A stretch of 64,000 bases of DNA from Streptomyces filamentosus (GTDB lineage: Bacteria > Actinomycetota > Actinomycetes > Streptomycetales > Streptomycetaceae), in the NCBI RefSeq assembly GCF_014654895.1, contig NZ_BNBE01000002.1, forward strand, positions 1,054,001 through 1,118,000. The letters run 5' to 3'. A model generated the notes under the pieces. That model saw only the letters and a list, made by a program, of their open reading frames with translations, searched no databases and was not told the DNA's origin. Made by a program: the position numbers and the translations under genes. Each line of letters opens with the position of its first letter. Within the stretch, counting starts at the first letter, position 1. Positions 25,925 through 33,795 of this stretch are shown piece by piece.

Positions 25925-27099
25925 CTCTGCTGCTCCTGCGGGGGGACGGGATCGGCGGGGCCGTAGTCGCGCTCGGGACGGAACGGGGCCGGGTCGAGCG
26001 GGGGTTCGGCACCGGTGAGGGCGGCGGCGACGAGGACGCCGGTGGCGGGGGCGAGGCCGATGCCGGCCCCTTCGTGTCCGCAGGCGTGGAGGAGGCCGGG
26101 GACGCGCGGGTCGGCGCCGATCGCCGGGAGGTGGTCGGGGAGGTAGGGACGGAAACCGTGATAGGCGCGGAGCACCTGCACGCCGGCGAGGACCGGGAAG
26201 AGCGCGGCGGCCTGGGCGGCGAGCCGGCGCAGGGCCTCGGTGGAGAGCGAGCGGTCGAAGCCGACGCGTTCGCGGGTGGCGCCGATGAGGACGGGCCCGC
26301 CGGGGGTGCCCTCGACGACGGCGGAGGACTGGAGCGCGGCGGAGCCGCTGGCGACGTCGGCGATGTAGTCGGCGGCGTAGACCTTGTGGCGGACGACCCT
26401 CGGCAGGGGTTCGGTGACGAGGACGAAGCCCCGGCGGGGCAGCACCGGGAGGTGGGCGCCCGCGAGCCGGGCGACCTCGCCGCCCCAGGTGCCGGCAGCG
26501 TTGACGACGGCGGGGGCGAGGAGTTCGCGGCGGGCGGTGCGCACGCCCCGGACGGCTCCGGAGGGGCCCCGGAGGACCGCGGTGACCTCCTCGCCGAGGT
26601 GGAGCGCGGCGCCGGAGGCGGCGAGCAGCCGGGCCGCCGCCTGCGCGGGCTGGACCTGGGCGTCCTGCGGGTAGTGGAAGCCGCCGGCGAGGCCGGGGGC
26701 GAGGTGGGGTTCCAGCTCGGCGAGCCGGTCGGCGGGGATCTCGGCGGCGGTGACGCCGGCCGCCCGCTGGTCCTCCGCGAAGGAGCGGAGGGCCTTGAGG
26801 GCGGGCTCGTCGGACGCCACGACGACCCCGCCCTTGGGCTCGTACTCGGTCTCCGGCGGGAGTGCCGCGGAGAGTTCGCGCCAGAGTCTCGTGGACAGCA
26901 GCGCGAGGTCGAGCTCGGGGCCCGCCTCCTTGTCGGAGACGAGCAGATTGCCTTCCCCGGCACCGGTGGTGCCGCCCGCGACGGGACCGCGGTCGACCAC
27001 GGCGACGGTGAGTCCGGAGCGGGCCGCGTAGTAGGCGCAGGCGGCGCCGACGACGCCGGCACCGATGATCACGACGTCCGGGGAGTGTCTGTTGGGCAC
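25921..27099 (-). CDS. D-amino acid oxidase family flavoprotein, D-hydroxyproline dehydrogenase beta-type subunit
   Basis: 392 residues. The FAD motif VVIIGAGVVGAACAYYAARSG is at about 9-29. PVAGGTTGAGEGNLLVSD and the C-terminal GLLHACGHEGAGIGLAPATG are typical of the DAO/glycine-oxidase family. This would be the substrate-oxidising subunit that turns cis-4-hydroxy-D-proline into the pyrroline. GTG start at 27099 with no ribosome binding site visible; TATTAC lies 4 bases upstream, so the transcript may be leaderless. First gene of the cluster. Confidence 0.9.
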   Translation of the reverse strand: MPNRHSPDVVIIGAGVVGAACAYYAARSGLTVAVVDRGPVAGGTTGAGEGNLLVSDKEAGPELDLALLSTRLWRELSAALPPETEYEPKGGVVVASDEPALKALRSFAEDQRAAGVTAAEIPADRLAELEPHLAPGLAGGFHYPQDAQVQPAQAAARLLAASGAALHLGEEVTAVLRGPSGAVRGVRTARRELLAPAVVNAAGTWGGEVARLAGAHLPVLPRRGFVLVTEPLPRVVRHKVYAADYIADVASGSAALQSSAVVEGTPGGPVLIGATRERVGFDRSLSTEALRRLAAQAAALFPVLAGVQVLRAYHGFRPYLPDHLPAIGADPRVPGLLHACGHEGAGIGLAPATGVLVAAALTGAEPPLDPAPFRPERDYGPADPVPPQEQQS

Positions 27100-27107
27100 G
27101 GCAGTAA

Positions 27108-27118
27108 TATGTCACATA
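27108..27118. promoter_or_regulatory. Candidate GntR operator 3 in the cluster promoter
   Basis: TATGTCACATA is a perfect dyad around C. It lies 9 bp before the first gene and overlaps the probable -10 element (TATTAC, minus strand), the expected position for repression. Confidence 0.6.
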
Positions 27119-27124
27119 CTTCAG

Positions 27125-27158
27125 CCGGTGCCCAGACCCTTGCGAACCCGGGCACCGG
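27125..27158. terminator. Hairpin after the TPR gene
   Basis: CCGGTGCCC (27125-27133) and GGGCACCGG (27150-27158) form a 9-bp perfect stem downstream of the TPR gene and upstream of the hydroxyproline promoter. Confidence 0.55.
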
Positions 27159-27234
27159 GCGTCCCCTCCGGTGGCCCGGGGGGCCGCCCCCGCGCAGCGG
27201 GCCCTCGCACCGGCCGCGCGCGGGGCGCCGGAGG

Positions 27235-28695
27235 TCAACGCGGCGGCTCCGGTACGGCTCCGAGGCCGGGCGCCGCCGGCCGCAGCCCCTTCGCCGCCCC
27301 CTCCGCGCGCCCGCGCGCCACCGCCGCGAGGGCCGCGTCGCCGATCGCGTCGGCCAGCCGGGCCCGCCCCAGCCAGTTGTACGGACTGTCCGGGCGCAGC
27401 CCGTCCCGCTCGCTCAGCAGCAGCCGGGCCCGGTCGTGGTCCCCGGAGACGAGCGCCGACTCCAGCAGCGTCCGCTGGACGGCGTCCCGCTGGGCGTGGC
27501 TGCCGCCGAAGACCTGGAGCCGGCGTCGCAGCGGCCACAGCAGCCCCACCACGGCCGCGTGGTCGCCCCGGCCCTGCGCCACCAGCGCCTCGCAGACCGG
27601 GAGTCCGACCTCCGCCGTCATCGCGTGGTTGGAGAGGGTCCGCCGGGCCGGATCGCCCTCGCCCTCGGCCAGCCACCGGCGGCGGTCGACCACCAGCGCC
27701 TCCGCCTCCGCGATCCGGCCCGCCCCCACCTGGGCCATCACCGCGTGGGCGTCGTTGAAGGCGTAGAACGGCGGGTCGGCCCGCTCCGCCCAGGCGTCCG
27801 CGAGCCGCGCCCAGCGCTCCGGCTCCTCCCGGCCGGCGAGCCGCATCCGCCACAACAGCGCGGAGGCGTCGAGGAGTTCCATCGCGAGGCCCGCCGACTC
27901 CGCGCGGTGCACGGCCGCGTCGTAGACGCGCAGCGCGGTGTCCTCGGCGCCCGCCTCCAGCGCGTAGAGGGCGTAGTGCCACCAGTTGTGCACGGTCAGG
28001 TAGTTGCCGCGCGCCCAGTCGTCCGCGCGGGCGTCGAGGAAGGCGACGCCGTCCGCGATCCTGCCCTGCATCTCATAGGTGTGCGTGACGGCGTGCACCG
28101 CCCACACGTCCCTCGGGTGCCGCTCGACCGCCGCGAGTCCGGTCTCCTCCGCGCGCCGGTAGTGCCCCGACTCCTCCAGGCCGAAGGCGTACATGCCGAG
28201 CAGCGGCCCCCGGTGCTCGTCGGCCCTCCCCCACGCCGACAGGGCACCGCCGATCCGGTCCCGCAGCCGGACGGCGTCCCCGGTGAGGAAGTCCAGCTGG
28301 TGTCCGGCGAAGAGCGCGAGCACGTCCCTCGGGTACGCGAGGGACAGCTCCTCCAGCAGGTCGCCCGCGCCGTGCAGGTCCCCGGCGAGGCAGGCCCCGG
28401 CGGCGGCCAGGTGGAGCCGCTCGCGCGCGGGCAGGGCGTCCGCGTCGAGCCCGGCGAGGTACGCCTCGAAGCGCGGCCGGGCCGCGGCGGCGCCGGTGTG
28501 CTCGGTGCCGAGCACGCCCAGGTAGGCGGCGAACGCCTGGGCGTCGGGCGAGCCGGGGCTCGCCGCGAGGGCGTCCTCGACGGCCGGGGCCACCTCGGGC
28601 CGGAAGAAGAGCAGGGCCTCCACGGCCCGGTCCAGGTGCCCGGCGCCCTCGGCGGTGCAGGCGTGCAGGGTGTTGCCGTAGCGGTCGGTCGCCAA
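27235..28695 (-). CDS. Tetratricopeptide-repeat protein
   Basis: 486 residues of helical repeats from TTG at 28695, with GGTGAGG about 8 bases upstream. Repeated helix pairs are seen in FEAYLAGLDADALPARERLHLAAA, GAGDLLEELSLAYPRDVLALF, and HYRRAEETGLAAVERHPRDVW, each cited only in part (AYPRDVLALFAGHQLDFL; ERHPRDVWAVHAVTHTYEMQG). The HAVTHTYEMQGR and NYLTVHNWWHYALY segments resemble TTC38-type TPR proteins, a family of unknown function conserved from bacteria to animals. No membrane segment. Probably a cytoplasmic scaffold. Confidence 0.8.
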   Translation of the reverse strand: MATDRYGNTLHACTAEGAGHLDRAVEALLFFRPEVAPAVEDALAASPGSPDAQAFAAYLGVLGTEHTGAAAARPRFEAYLAGLDADALPARERLHLAAAGACLAGDLHGAGDLLEELSLAYPRDVLALFAGHQLDFLTGDAVRLRDRIGGALSAWGRADEHRGPLLGMYAFGLEESGHYRRAEETGLAAVERHPRDVWAVHAVTHTYEMQGRIADGVAFLDARADDWARGNYLTVHNWWHYALYALEAGAEDTALRVYDAAVHRAESAGLAMELLDASALLWRMRLAGREEPERWARLADAWAERADPPFYAFNDAHAVMAQVGAGRIAEAEALVVDRRRWLAEGEGDPARRTLSNHAMTAEVGLPVCEALVAQGRGDHAAVVGLLWPLRRRLQVFGGSHAQRDAVQRTLLESALVSGDHDRARLLLSERDGLRPDSPYNWLGRARLADAIGDAALAAVARGRAEGAAKGLRPAAPGLGAVPEPPR

Positions 28696-28984
28696 TGCGG
28701 ATCCTCACCTCGGTCCCTCGGGTACGGCCGCCCGCCCGGACGGGCGCGGCGGGTCGAACGGGCGGCACCCGCACGGCCGCCCGGTGGCGTGCCGGGCGCG
28801 GCGGGCGTCCTCCCGTCGGCACCGGGAGCGTGCCCCACCCGCTCCCCCCGCACTCCGCCCCCGCCTCCGCGCGCACCCCGCGCGCACCCGTTCGTCCCGC
28901 CATCCGGCCCACCGCCCTCCGCGCCACCCGAAGGCGGCCGGGGAGTACCGCCGCGGCCGAGGGAGCGGCGCCATGATCCACTGT
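28696..28984. other. Divergent intergenic region without a recognisable gene
   Basis: About 330 bp separate the TPR start from the acetyltransferase start. The part before 28985 is GC-rich with short dyads such as GCCCGCCCGGACGGGC but no frame I accept as coding. It must hold the promoters of both genes; I cannot place them. Confidence 0.5.
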
Positions 28985-29011
28985 CGGTGCACCGCAGGGC
29001 GCGGTGCACCG
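28985..29011. repeat. Two copies of the self-complementary decamer CGGTGCACCG
   Basis: Copies at 28985-28994 and 29002-29011, centre to centre 17 bp, lie 15 bp before the acetyltransferase start. Each is a palindrome, and together they can also pair into one 10-bp stem. An operator pair or an RNA hairpin is possible. Confidence 0.5.
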
Positions 29012-29026
29012 AGGAGAGTGAGAGCT

Positions 29027-29503
29027 GTGACGTCCGACACCGCCGCCGTCCTGGTCCGTCCCGTCCGGGAGGAGGACTTCGACCAGTGGCGCGCCCTCTA
29101 CCGGGGGTACGCCGACTTCTACCGGGTCGAGCAGACCGAGGAGGCCGCCCGGCTCGTCTGGTCGTGGCTCCACGACCCGGCGCACGAGGTGGAGGGGCTG
29201 GTGGCCGAGGACGCCGGCGGCCGGCTCGTCGGGCTCGCGCACTTCCGGGCCTTCGCCCGGCCGCTGTCCGCGACCGTAGGCGGCTGGCTCGACGACCTGT
29301 TCGTGGACCCGGAGAGCCGCGGGACGGGCGCGGCCGACCTGCTGCTGGCCGCGCTGCGCGGGATCGGCGCGGAGCGCGGCTGGAGCGTCGTCCGCTGGAT
29401 CACGGCCGACGACAACCACCGCGCCCGCTCCAAGTACGACCAGGTGGCCACGCGCACGATGTGGATCACGTACGACATGGCCCCGGGGTCCGAGGTCCGC
29501 TAG
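29027..29503 (+). CDS. GNAT-family N-acetyltransferase
   Basis: 158 residues from GTG at 29027 with a purine-rich GAGGAGAGTGAGAG upstream. The acetyl-CoA-binding region is LDDLFVDPESRGTGAADLLL (motif A, here R-G-T-G-A in place of R/Q-x-x-G-x-G/A), followed by GWSVVRWITADDNHRARSKYDQ. Single domain, cytoplasmic. The substrate is unknown. Its stop codon shares CTAG with the stop of the convergent beta-lactamase. Confidence 0.88.
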   Translation: MTSDTAAVLVRPVREEDFDQWRALYRGYADFYRVEQTEEAARLVWSWLHDPAHEVEGLVAEDAGGRLVGLAHFRAFARPLSATVGGWLDDLFVDPESRGTGAADLLLAALRGIGAERGWSVVRWITADDNHRARSKYDQVATRTMWITYDMAPGSEVR

Positions 29504-30432
29504 CGGAGCTCGTCGGCGGCGATCGCCGCGGTGGCGGCCACCAGTTCGTCCACGCCCTCGGCGTCCCGGTCCGGGCGGGTGGTGAGGACGGCGAGGAGGA
29601 TCGGGCCGCCGTCCGGCGGCCAGGTGACGCCGACGTCGTTGTTGCCGCCGTAGTCGCCGCCGCCGGTCTTGTCGGCGACGGTCCAGTCCGCCGGGAGGCC
29701 CTTGCGGAAGCGGGCGTCGCTGGTGGTGTTGCGGAGCATCCAGTCGGTGAGGAGGGCGCGGTCGGCCGGGTCCAGGACGCGGCCGAGGAGGAGCCGGCCG
29801 TAGGTGCGGGCGATCGCGCGCGGGGTGGTGGTGTCGGTGATCCGCCAGGGCTCGGCGCTGTTGAGCTCGGGCTCCCAGCGGTCGAGGCGGGTGACGGGAT
29901 CGCCGGCCGAGCGGGCGAAGCGGGTGACGGCGGTGGGGCCGCCCAGGTCGCGCAGGAGCAGGTTGGCGGCGGTGTTGTCGCTGAAGCGGAGGGTGGCGTC
30001 GCAGAGTTCGGCGACGGTCATGCCCCGGGCGATGTTCCCGGCGTCCTCCGTCACCGGGGACCAGCCGGAGCGCTCGACGTCGGCGGCCGTGTAGTGGACG
30101 CGGCGGGCGAGGAAGCCGCCGTCGTGGTCGAGGTCGCGCAGGACGGCCGCGACGGCGAGGGTCTTGAAGACCGAGCACATCGGGAAGCGCTCGCGGTCCC
30201 GGTGGGCGAGGGTGCGGCCGGTGCGCACGTCGTACGCGTGGACGCCGAGGCGGGCGGTGTACCGCTCCTCCAGGGCGCGGAAGCGGGCCTCGGCCCGGGT
30301 CGCGGGTCCCCGGGCGGCGCCTTCCGAAGCGTGCGCGGGGGCGGCGCCGAGCCCCAGGGCGGCGGTGAGCACCGTGCCGGAGCCGAGGGCGAGGGCGGTG
30401 CGGCGGGAGGTTCCGGGGTTCCGGGAAGACAC
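29500..30432 (-). CDS. Class A beta-lactamase, probably Tat-exported
   Basis: 310 residues from GTG at 30432 with AAGGA upstream. A twin-arginine signal (SRRTALALGSGTVLTAALGL) leads to cleavage near APAHA. Catalytic motifs: S87-V-F-K90, S151-D-N153, E187-P-E-L-N191 (omega loop Glu) and K255-T-G257. All active-site positions are intact, so hydrolysis of beta-lactams is likely. Chromosomal class A enzymes are common in Streptomyces. It is divergent from an IclR-type gene; no AmpR- or BlaI-type regulator is seen, so induction is unclear. Confidence 0.94.
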   Translation of the reverse strand: MSSRNPGTSRRTALALGSGTVLTAALGLGAAPAHASEGAARGPATRAEARFRALEERYTARLGVHAYDVRTGRTLAHRDRERFPMCSVFKTLAVAAVLRDLDHDGGFLARRVHYTAADVERSGWSPVTEDAGNIARGMTVAELCDATLRFSDNTAANLLLRDLGGPTAVTRFARSAGDPVTRLDRWEPELNSAEPWRITDTTTPRAIARTYGRLLLGRVLDPADRALLTDWMLRNTTSDARFRKGLPADWTVADKTGGGDYGGNNDVGVTWPPDGGPILLAVLTTRPDRDAEGVDELVAATAAIAADELR

Positions 30433-30549
30433 GGACGTCCTTTCGTGGGCGGGCGTTTCCGTCTCGGACCACGCCGGAAGCGACGGCGCCGGTTCCGACA
30501 CCCCGTCACCTGACGCTATGTGATTCGGGGTTCACTGTCCGATCATGGA

Positions 30550-30568
30550 CCGGAGCACAGTGCTCCGG
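30550..30568. promoter_or_regulatory. Perfect 19-bp palindrome between beta-lactamase and IclR gene
   Basis: CCGGAGCACAGTGCTCCGG has two 9-base arms around A. It lies in the 250-bp divergent spacer, 118 bp from the beta-lactamase start and 115 bp from the IclR start. A regulator dimer site is likely. Confidence 0.55.
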
Positions 30569-30628
30569 AGATCGACCACATCCGGTGCACGACCGCACAA
30601 GCACGGAACACACGCACACCGAAGGCGT

Positions 30629-30662
30629 CGGCCGCACGAGCACACCGGCCGCACGAGCACAG
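30629..30662. repeat. 17-bp tandem direct repeat upstream of IclR gene
   Basis: CGGCCGCACGAGCACAC is followed at once by CGGCCGCACGAGCACAG, ending 20 bp before the start codon. Function unknown. Confidence 0.45.
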
Positions 30663-30682
30663 GCCACACCGAAAGGACACGC

Positions 30683-31486
30683 ATGCCCCACCACGAAGGG
30701 GGAGGCGGCGCGGCACCGACCCTGATCCAGTCGGTGCGCCGGGCCGTACGGCTGCTGGACGAGCTGGAGCGCCGCGGCGGCACGGGCAGCGCCAAGCAGC
30801 TGGCCCGCGAGGCGCTGCTGCCGCTGCCCACGGCGTACCACCTGCTGCGGACCCTGGTCCACGAGGGTCTGGTACGCAACGACAACGGTGTCTACGCGCT
30901 CGTCTCGCCGCTGCGCCGGGACGCGGGCCTCGACGGCGGCGCCGATCCCGGCCACCGTCCGGCGCTGGGGCTCCAGGCGTGGGTGGACCGGCTGAGCCGG
31001 GACCTGGACGCCGCCGTGTACTTCGTCCGGTACCGGGACGGCGAGGTCGAGGTCGGCGCGGTCTCGGACAATCCCGGGCGCCCGCCGGTCGAGGAGTGGG
31101 CCGACTTCCGGGCGACCGCGCACGCCCACGCCGCCGGGCAGAGCCTGCTGCTCCAGCTGGAGCCGGAGGAGCGCGCCGAACACCTCGGCCGCCACCCGGT
31201 GACCGCGCTCACCCCTCACACGGTCGAGGTCCGGCGCGACTTCGACCGGAAGCTCGCCGGCATGCCGCGGCGGCTGCCGGTCCTGGAACACCAGGAGTAC
31301 GCGATCGGGACGGCGTGCGCGGCGGTGCCGATCACCGTGGGCACCGGGACCGCCGCGGTGGCCCTGTCGATCCCCGCCGCCGAGGGGGCGCGGCTGCGCG
31401 GGCTGGCGGACCGGCTCCAGGAGCAGGCGGAGCGGATCCTGCTCTCCCAGACCTTCGCGGTGGCCGCGCACGGTCACGAGCCTTGA
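30683..31486 (+). CDS. IclR-family transcriptional regulator
   Basis: 267 residues from ATG at 30683 with GAAAGGAC upstream. The winged helix-turn-helix is at about 13-75 (LIQSVRRAVRLLDELERRGG, ALLPLPTAYHLLRTLVHEGL). The effector domain follows (AAVYFVRYRDGEVEVGAVSD, AHAHAAGQSLLLQLEPEER, EYAIGTACAAVPITVG). The leader RBS matches that of the divergent beta-lactamase, suggesting co-regulation. Followed by a very long hairpin. Confidence 0.9.
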   Translation: MPHHEGGGGAAPTLIQSVRRAVRLLDELERRGGTGSAKQLAREALLPLPTAYHLLRTLVHEGLVRNDNGVYALVSPLRRDAGLDGGADPGHRPALGLQAWVDRLSRDLDAAVYFVRYRDGEVEVGAVSDNPGRPPVEEWADFRATAHAHAAGQSLLLQLEPEERAEHLGRHPVTALTPHTVEVRRDFDRKLAGMPRRLPVLEHQEYAIGTACAAVPITVGTGTAAVALSIPAAEGARLRGLADRLQEQAERILLSQTFAVAAHGHEP

Positions 31487-31510
31487 CGGCCGGCCGCCGG
31501 GCAGCCGCCC

Positions 31511-31580
31511 GGCGGAGGGGGAAGGGGAAGGGCACCGACGGATCCGTCGGTGCCCTTCCCCTTCCCCTTCCCCCTCCGCC
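31511..31580. terminator. Very long hairpin terminator
   Basis: The 32-base left arm (31511-31542) pairs with 31543-31580 around GGATCC with no loop. The right arm carries one extra 6-base TTCCCC unit. It separates the IclR gene from the persulfide operon. Confidence 0.85.
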
Positions 31581-31635
31581 ACAGGTCGCCATACCCCCAC
31601 CCGTATTTTTTCACCGCACCCCCCTGTGACTCAAG

Positions 31636-31651
31636 ATACCCAGGGGGGTAT
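31636..31651. promoter_or_regulatory. CstR-type operator 1
   Basis: ATACCCAGGGGGGTAT, matching ATACCC-N4-GGGTAT, abuts the -35 box of the rhodanese promoter. Confidence 0.85.
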
Positions 31652-31681
31652 TTGACTTCCCCTTCGGGCCCTGCCTACAGT
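31652..31681 (+). promoter_or_regulatory. Promoter of the persulfide operon
   Basis: TTGACT (31652-31657), an 18-bp spacer and TACAGT (31676-31681) form a good sigma-70/HrdB-type promoter. Operators lie immediately upstream and just past the expected start site near 31689. Confidence 0.75.
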
Positions 31682-31692
31682 CGACGGCGTAA

Positions 31693-31708
31693 GTACCCCG
31701 GGGGGTAT
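31693..31708. promoter_or_regulatory. CstR-type operator 2
   Basis: GTACCCCGGGGGGTAT, one base from consensus, covers the initially transcribed region of the rhodanese operon. Confidence 0.85.
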
Positions 31709-31724
31709 TCGAAAGGTGATCTCC

Positions 31725-32048
31725 ATGCGTGAAGCCGATCTGGACGTCTTCGCCTCCGAACTGGCGGAGGGCGCCTTCGCCATCGACGTGCGGGAGCCGG
31801 ACGAGTACGCGGCGGGCCACGTGCCGGGGGTCCGCCCCGCACCGCTCTCCGAGCTGGGCGCCCACCTCGCCGCGCTCCCCGCGGACCGGCCCGTCTACGT
31901 CATCTGCGCGAGCGGCAACCGCAGCGCCTGGGCCGCCGAGCACCTGGAGGCCGCCGGTTTCCACGCGGTCTCGGTCGCGGGCGGCACCTCCGGCTGGGCC
32001 CGCACCGGCCGCCCGGTCGTGCGGGGCGCGGACGCCAGGACCGCCTGA
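31725..32048 (+). CDS. Single-domain rhodanese (sulfurtransferase)
   Basis: 107 residues from ATG at 31725 after AAAGGTGAT. One rhodanese domain: FAIDVREPDEYAAGHVPGV, then the active loop CASGNRSAW with the persulfide-carrying Cys. It would move sulfane sulfur between thiols in the cytoplasm. It is the first gene of the persulfide operon and 74 bp upstream of the dioxygenase fusion. Its promoter is bracketed by two CstR operators, so expression should follow sulfide or persulfide stress. Confidence 0.93.
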   Translation: MREADLDVFASELAEGAFAIDVREPDEYAAGHVPGVRPAPLSELGAHLAALPADRPVYVICASGNRSAWAAEHLEAAGFHAVSVAGGTSGWARTGRPVVRGADARTA

Positions 32049-32122
32049 GCGCCCGGCCGCTCCCCCACCGCACTCCCGCGGGGCTCCGCTCCGCGCCCGA
32101 CCCCTCCGTCGAAAGGTTCGCC

Positions 32123-33511
32123 GTGTTCTTCGCCCAGTACTACCTCGACTGCCTGTCCCAGGCGTCGTACATGATCGCCGACGAGCGGACCGGGCAGGCC
32201 GTGGTCGTCGACCCGCGCCGGGACGTCTCCGAGTACCTCGCCGACGCCCGGGCGCACGGCTTCACCGTCGTCGGCGTGATCAACACCCACTTCCACGCCG
32301 ACTTCGTCGCCGGACACCTGGAGATGGCCGACGAGACGGGCGCCTGGATCGGCTACGGCGCCCGCGCCGAGACCGAGTACCCGGTCCGGCACCTCGCCGA
32401 GGGCGAGCGGATCGCCCTGGGCGACGTGGTCCTGGAGGTCATGGAGACCCCCGGCCACACCCCGGAGTCGATCAGCGTCCTGGTGTACGAACACGCCGGC
32501 GACACCGTCCCGTACGGCGTCCTGACCGGCGACGCCCTCTTCATCGGCGACGTCGGCCGCCCCGACCTGCTCGCCTCGGTCGGCGTCACCGCCGAGGAGC
32601 TGGGCGCGATGCTGCACGACAGCGTGCAGAACAAGCTGATGGGCCTGCCCGACGAGGTCCGGGTCTTCCCCGCCCACGGCGCGGGCTCCGCCTGCGGCAA
32701 GAACCTGTCCACGGAGAAGTCCTCCACGATCGGCGAGCAGCGCGCCACCAACTACGCCTGCGCGCCGATGGGCCGCGAGGAGTTCGTGGCCCTGGTCACC
32801 GCCGGCCAGTCGGCGGCGCCCGGCTACTTCGCCTACGACGCCGACCTCAACCGCAAGGACCGCACCCTGTACGACGCGACCGCCGCGGCCCGGCCGCTCG
32901 CGCTCGGCGAGTTCACCGCGCTGCGCGACGGCGGAGCGGTCGTCGTCGACGCCCGCGACCCGCAGGAGTTCGCGGCCGGGCACCTGCCCGGCGCGGTGAA
33001 CGTGCCCGCCGACGGGCGCTTCGCCGAACAGGCCGGCACGGTCCTGGACCCGGCCGACGAACTGGTCGTCATGGCCCCGCAGAACCGCGAGGAGGAGGTC
33101 GTCACCCGCCTCGCCCGCATCGGCTTCGACCGGGTCGCGGGCTACGTCCGCAACCCCGAGGACGCGCTGCGGGTACTGGCCGGCGAGGTCGTCCCGGCCA
33201 GTCGCCTCACCGCCGCGCACCTCAGGGCCGCCCTGGGCGGGGAGAACCCGCCCCTCGTGGTGGACGTGCGCACCTGCGGCGAGCGCGAGGCGAACGGCTT
33301 CATCCCCGAGGCCCTGCACATCCCGCTCAGCGAGCTGCCCGCCCGTACCGGCGAACTGCCCGCCGACCGGCCCCTCGTCCTGCACTGCGCGGGCGGCCAC
33401 CGGTCCTCCGTCGCCGCCAGCCTGCTGCGCCACCGCGGCTTCGGCGACGTCTCCGACATCCTCGGCGGCTGGGCCGCCTGGGCCCTCGCGACCGAGCCCG
33501 CCCGGGCCTGA
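32123..33511 (+). CDS. Persulfide dioxygenase-rhodanese fusion (CstB-like)
   Basis: 462 residues from GTG at 32123 after GAAAGG. The metallo-beta-lactamase-fold dioxygenase domain is at about 1-240 with ligands in THFHAD (His56, His58, Asp60), His65, GHTPES (His112), TGDALF (Asp137) and PAHG (His185). A pseudo-rhodanese domain at about 262-355 has no Cys in its loop (MAPQNREEE). The active rhodanese at about 365-462 has Cys422 in HCAGGHRS. The three-domain order matches CstB, which oxidises persulfides to thiosulfate. Cytoplasmic. Regulated with the preceding rhodanese. Confidence 0.94.
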   Translation: MFFAQYYLDCLSQASYMIADERTGQAVVVDPRRDVSEYLADARAHGFTVVGVINTHFHADFVAGHLEMADETGAWIGYGARAETEYPVRHLAEGERIALGDVVLEVMETPGHTPESISVLVYEHAGDTVPYGVLTGDALFIGDVGRPDLLASVGVTAEELGAMLHDSVQNKLMGLPDEVRVFPAHGAGSACGKNLSTEKSSTIGEQRATNYACAPMGREEFVALVTAGQSAAPGYFAYDADLNRKDRTLYDATAAARPLALGEFTALRDGGAVVVDARDPQEFAAGHLPGAVNVPADGRFAEQAGTVLDPADELVVMAPQNREEEVVTRLARIGFDRVAGYVRNPEDALRVLAGEVVPASRLTAAHLRAALGGENPPLVVDVRTCGEREANGFIPEALHIPLSELPARTGELPADRPLVLHCAGGHRSSVAASLLRHRGFGDVSDILGGWAAWALATEPARA

Positions 33512-33557
33512 GCCCGGGACCGCCCGGGGGGGGCGACTCCGGGACCGTCCGGACCTG

Positions 33558-33587
33558 CCCCCCAGCCCCCCAGACCCCCCGGCCCCC
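33558..33587 (-). other. Potential G-quadruplex (minus strand)
   Basis: Four C-runs of 6, 6, 6 and 5 bases with 2-3 base spacers (AG, AGA, GG) give on the minus strand four G-tracts with loops of 2-3 bases. It lies in the 284-bp gap downstream of the dioxygenase fusion. Confidence 0.55.
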
Positions 33588-33753
33588 GGGATCTGCTCCG
33601 GACCACCCAGGTCCGACCCCCGGCCCATCCAGGCCCTCCCCCGGAACCATTCCGGTCCGGCCATCAGCCGTCGCGGGCCGGGGCCGCACTGCCCCGGCCC
33701 GCGACCCCCCTCCCCCGCCCCGGCGAAGCCCCGGGCCCCACACACCCCCCTGC

Positions 33754-33769
33754 ATACCCCCTCGGGTAT
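33754..33769. promoter_or_regulatory. CstR-type operator 3
   Basis: ATACCCCCTCGGGTAT fits ATACCC-N4-GGGTAT exactly and lies 27 bp before the rhodanese-DUF2892 gene. Confidence 0.85.
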
Positions 33770-33795
33770 CCCTTCCCTTCCCTTCGGAGTCACGC

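Noticed and set aside
26074..30513. A 1479-codon plus-strand frame
   Set aside because: It crosses several well-supported minus-strand genes and is low-complexity shadow sequence.
30629..30662. CRISPR-like tandem repeat
   Set aside because: Only two adjacent copies without spacers and no cas genes.
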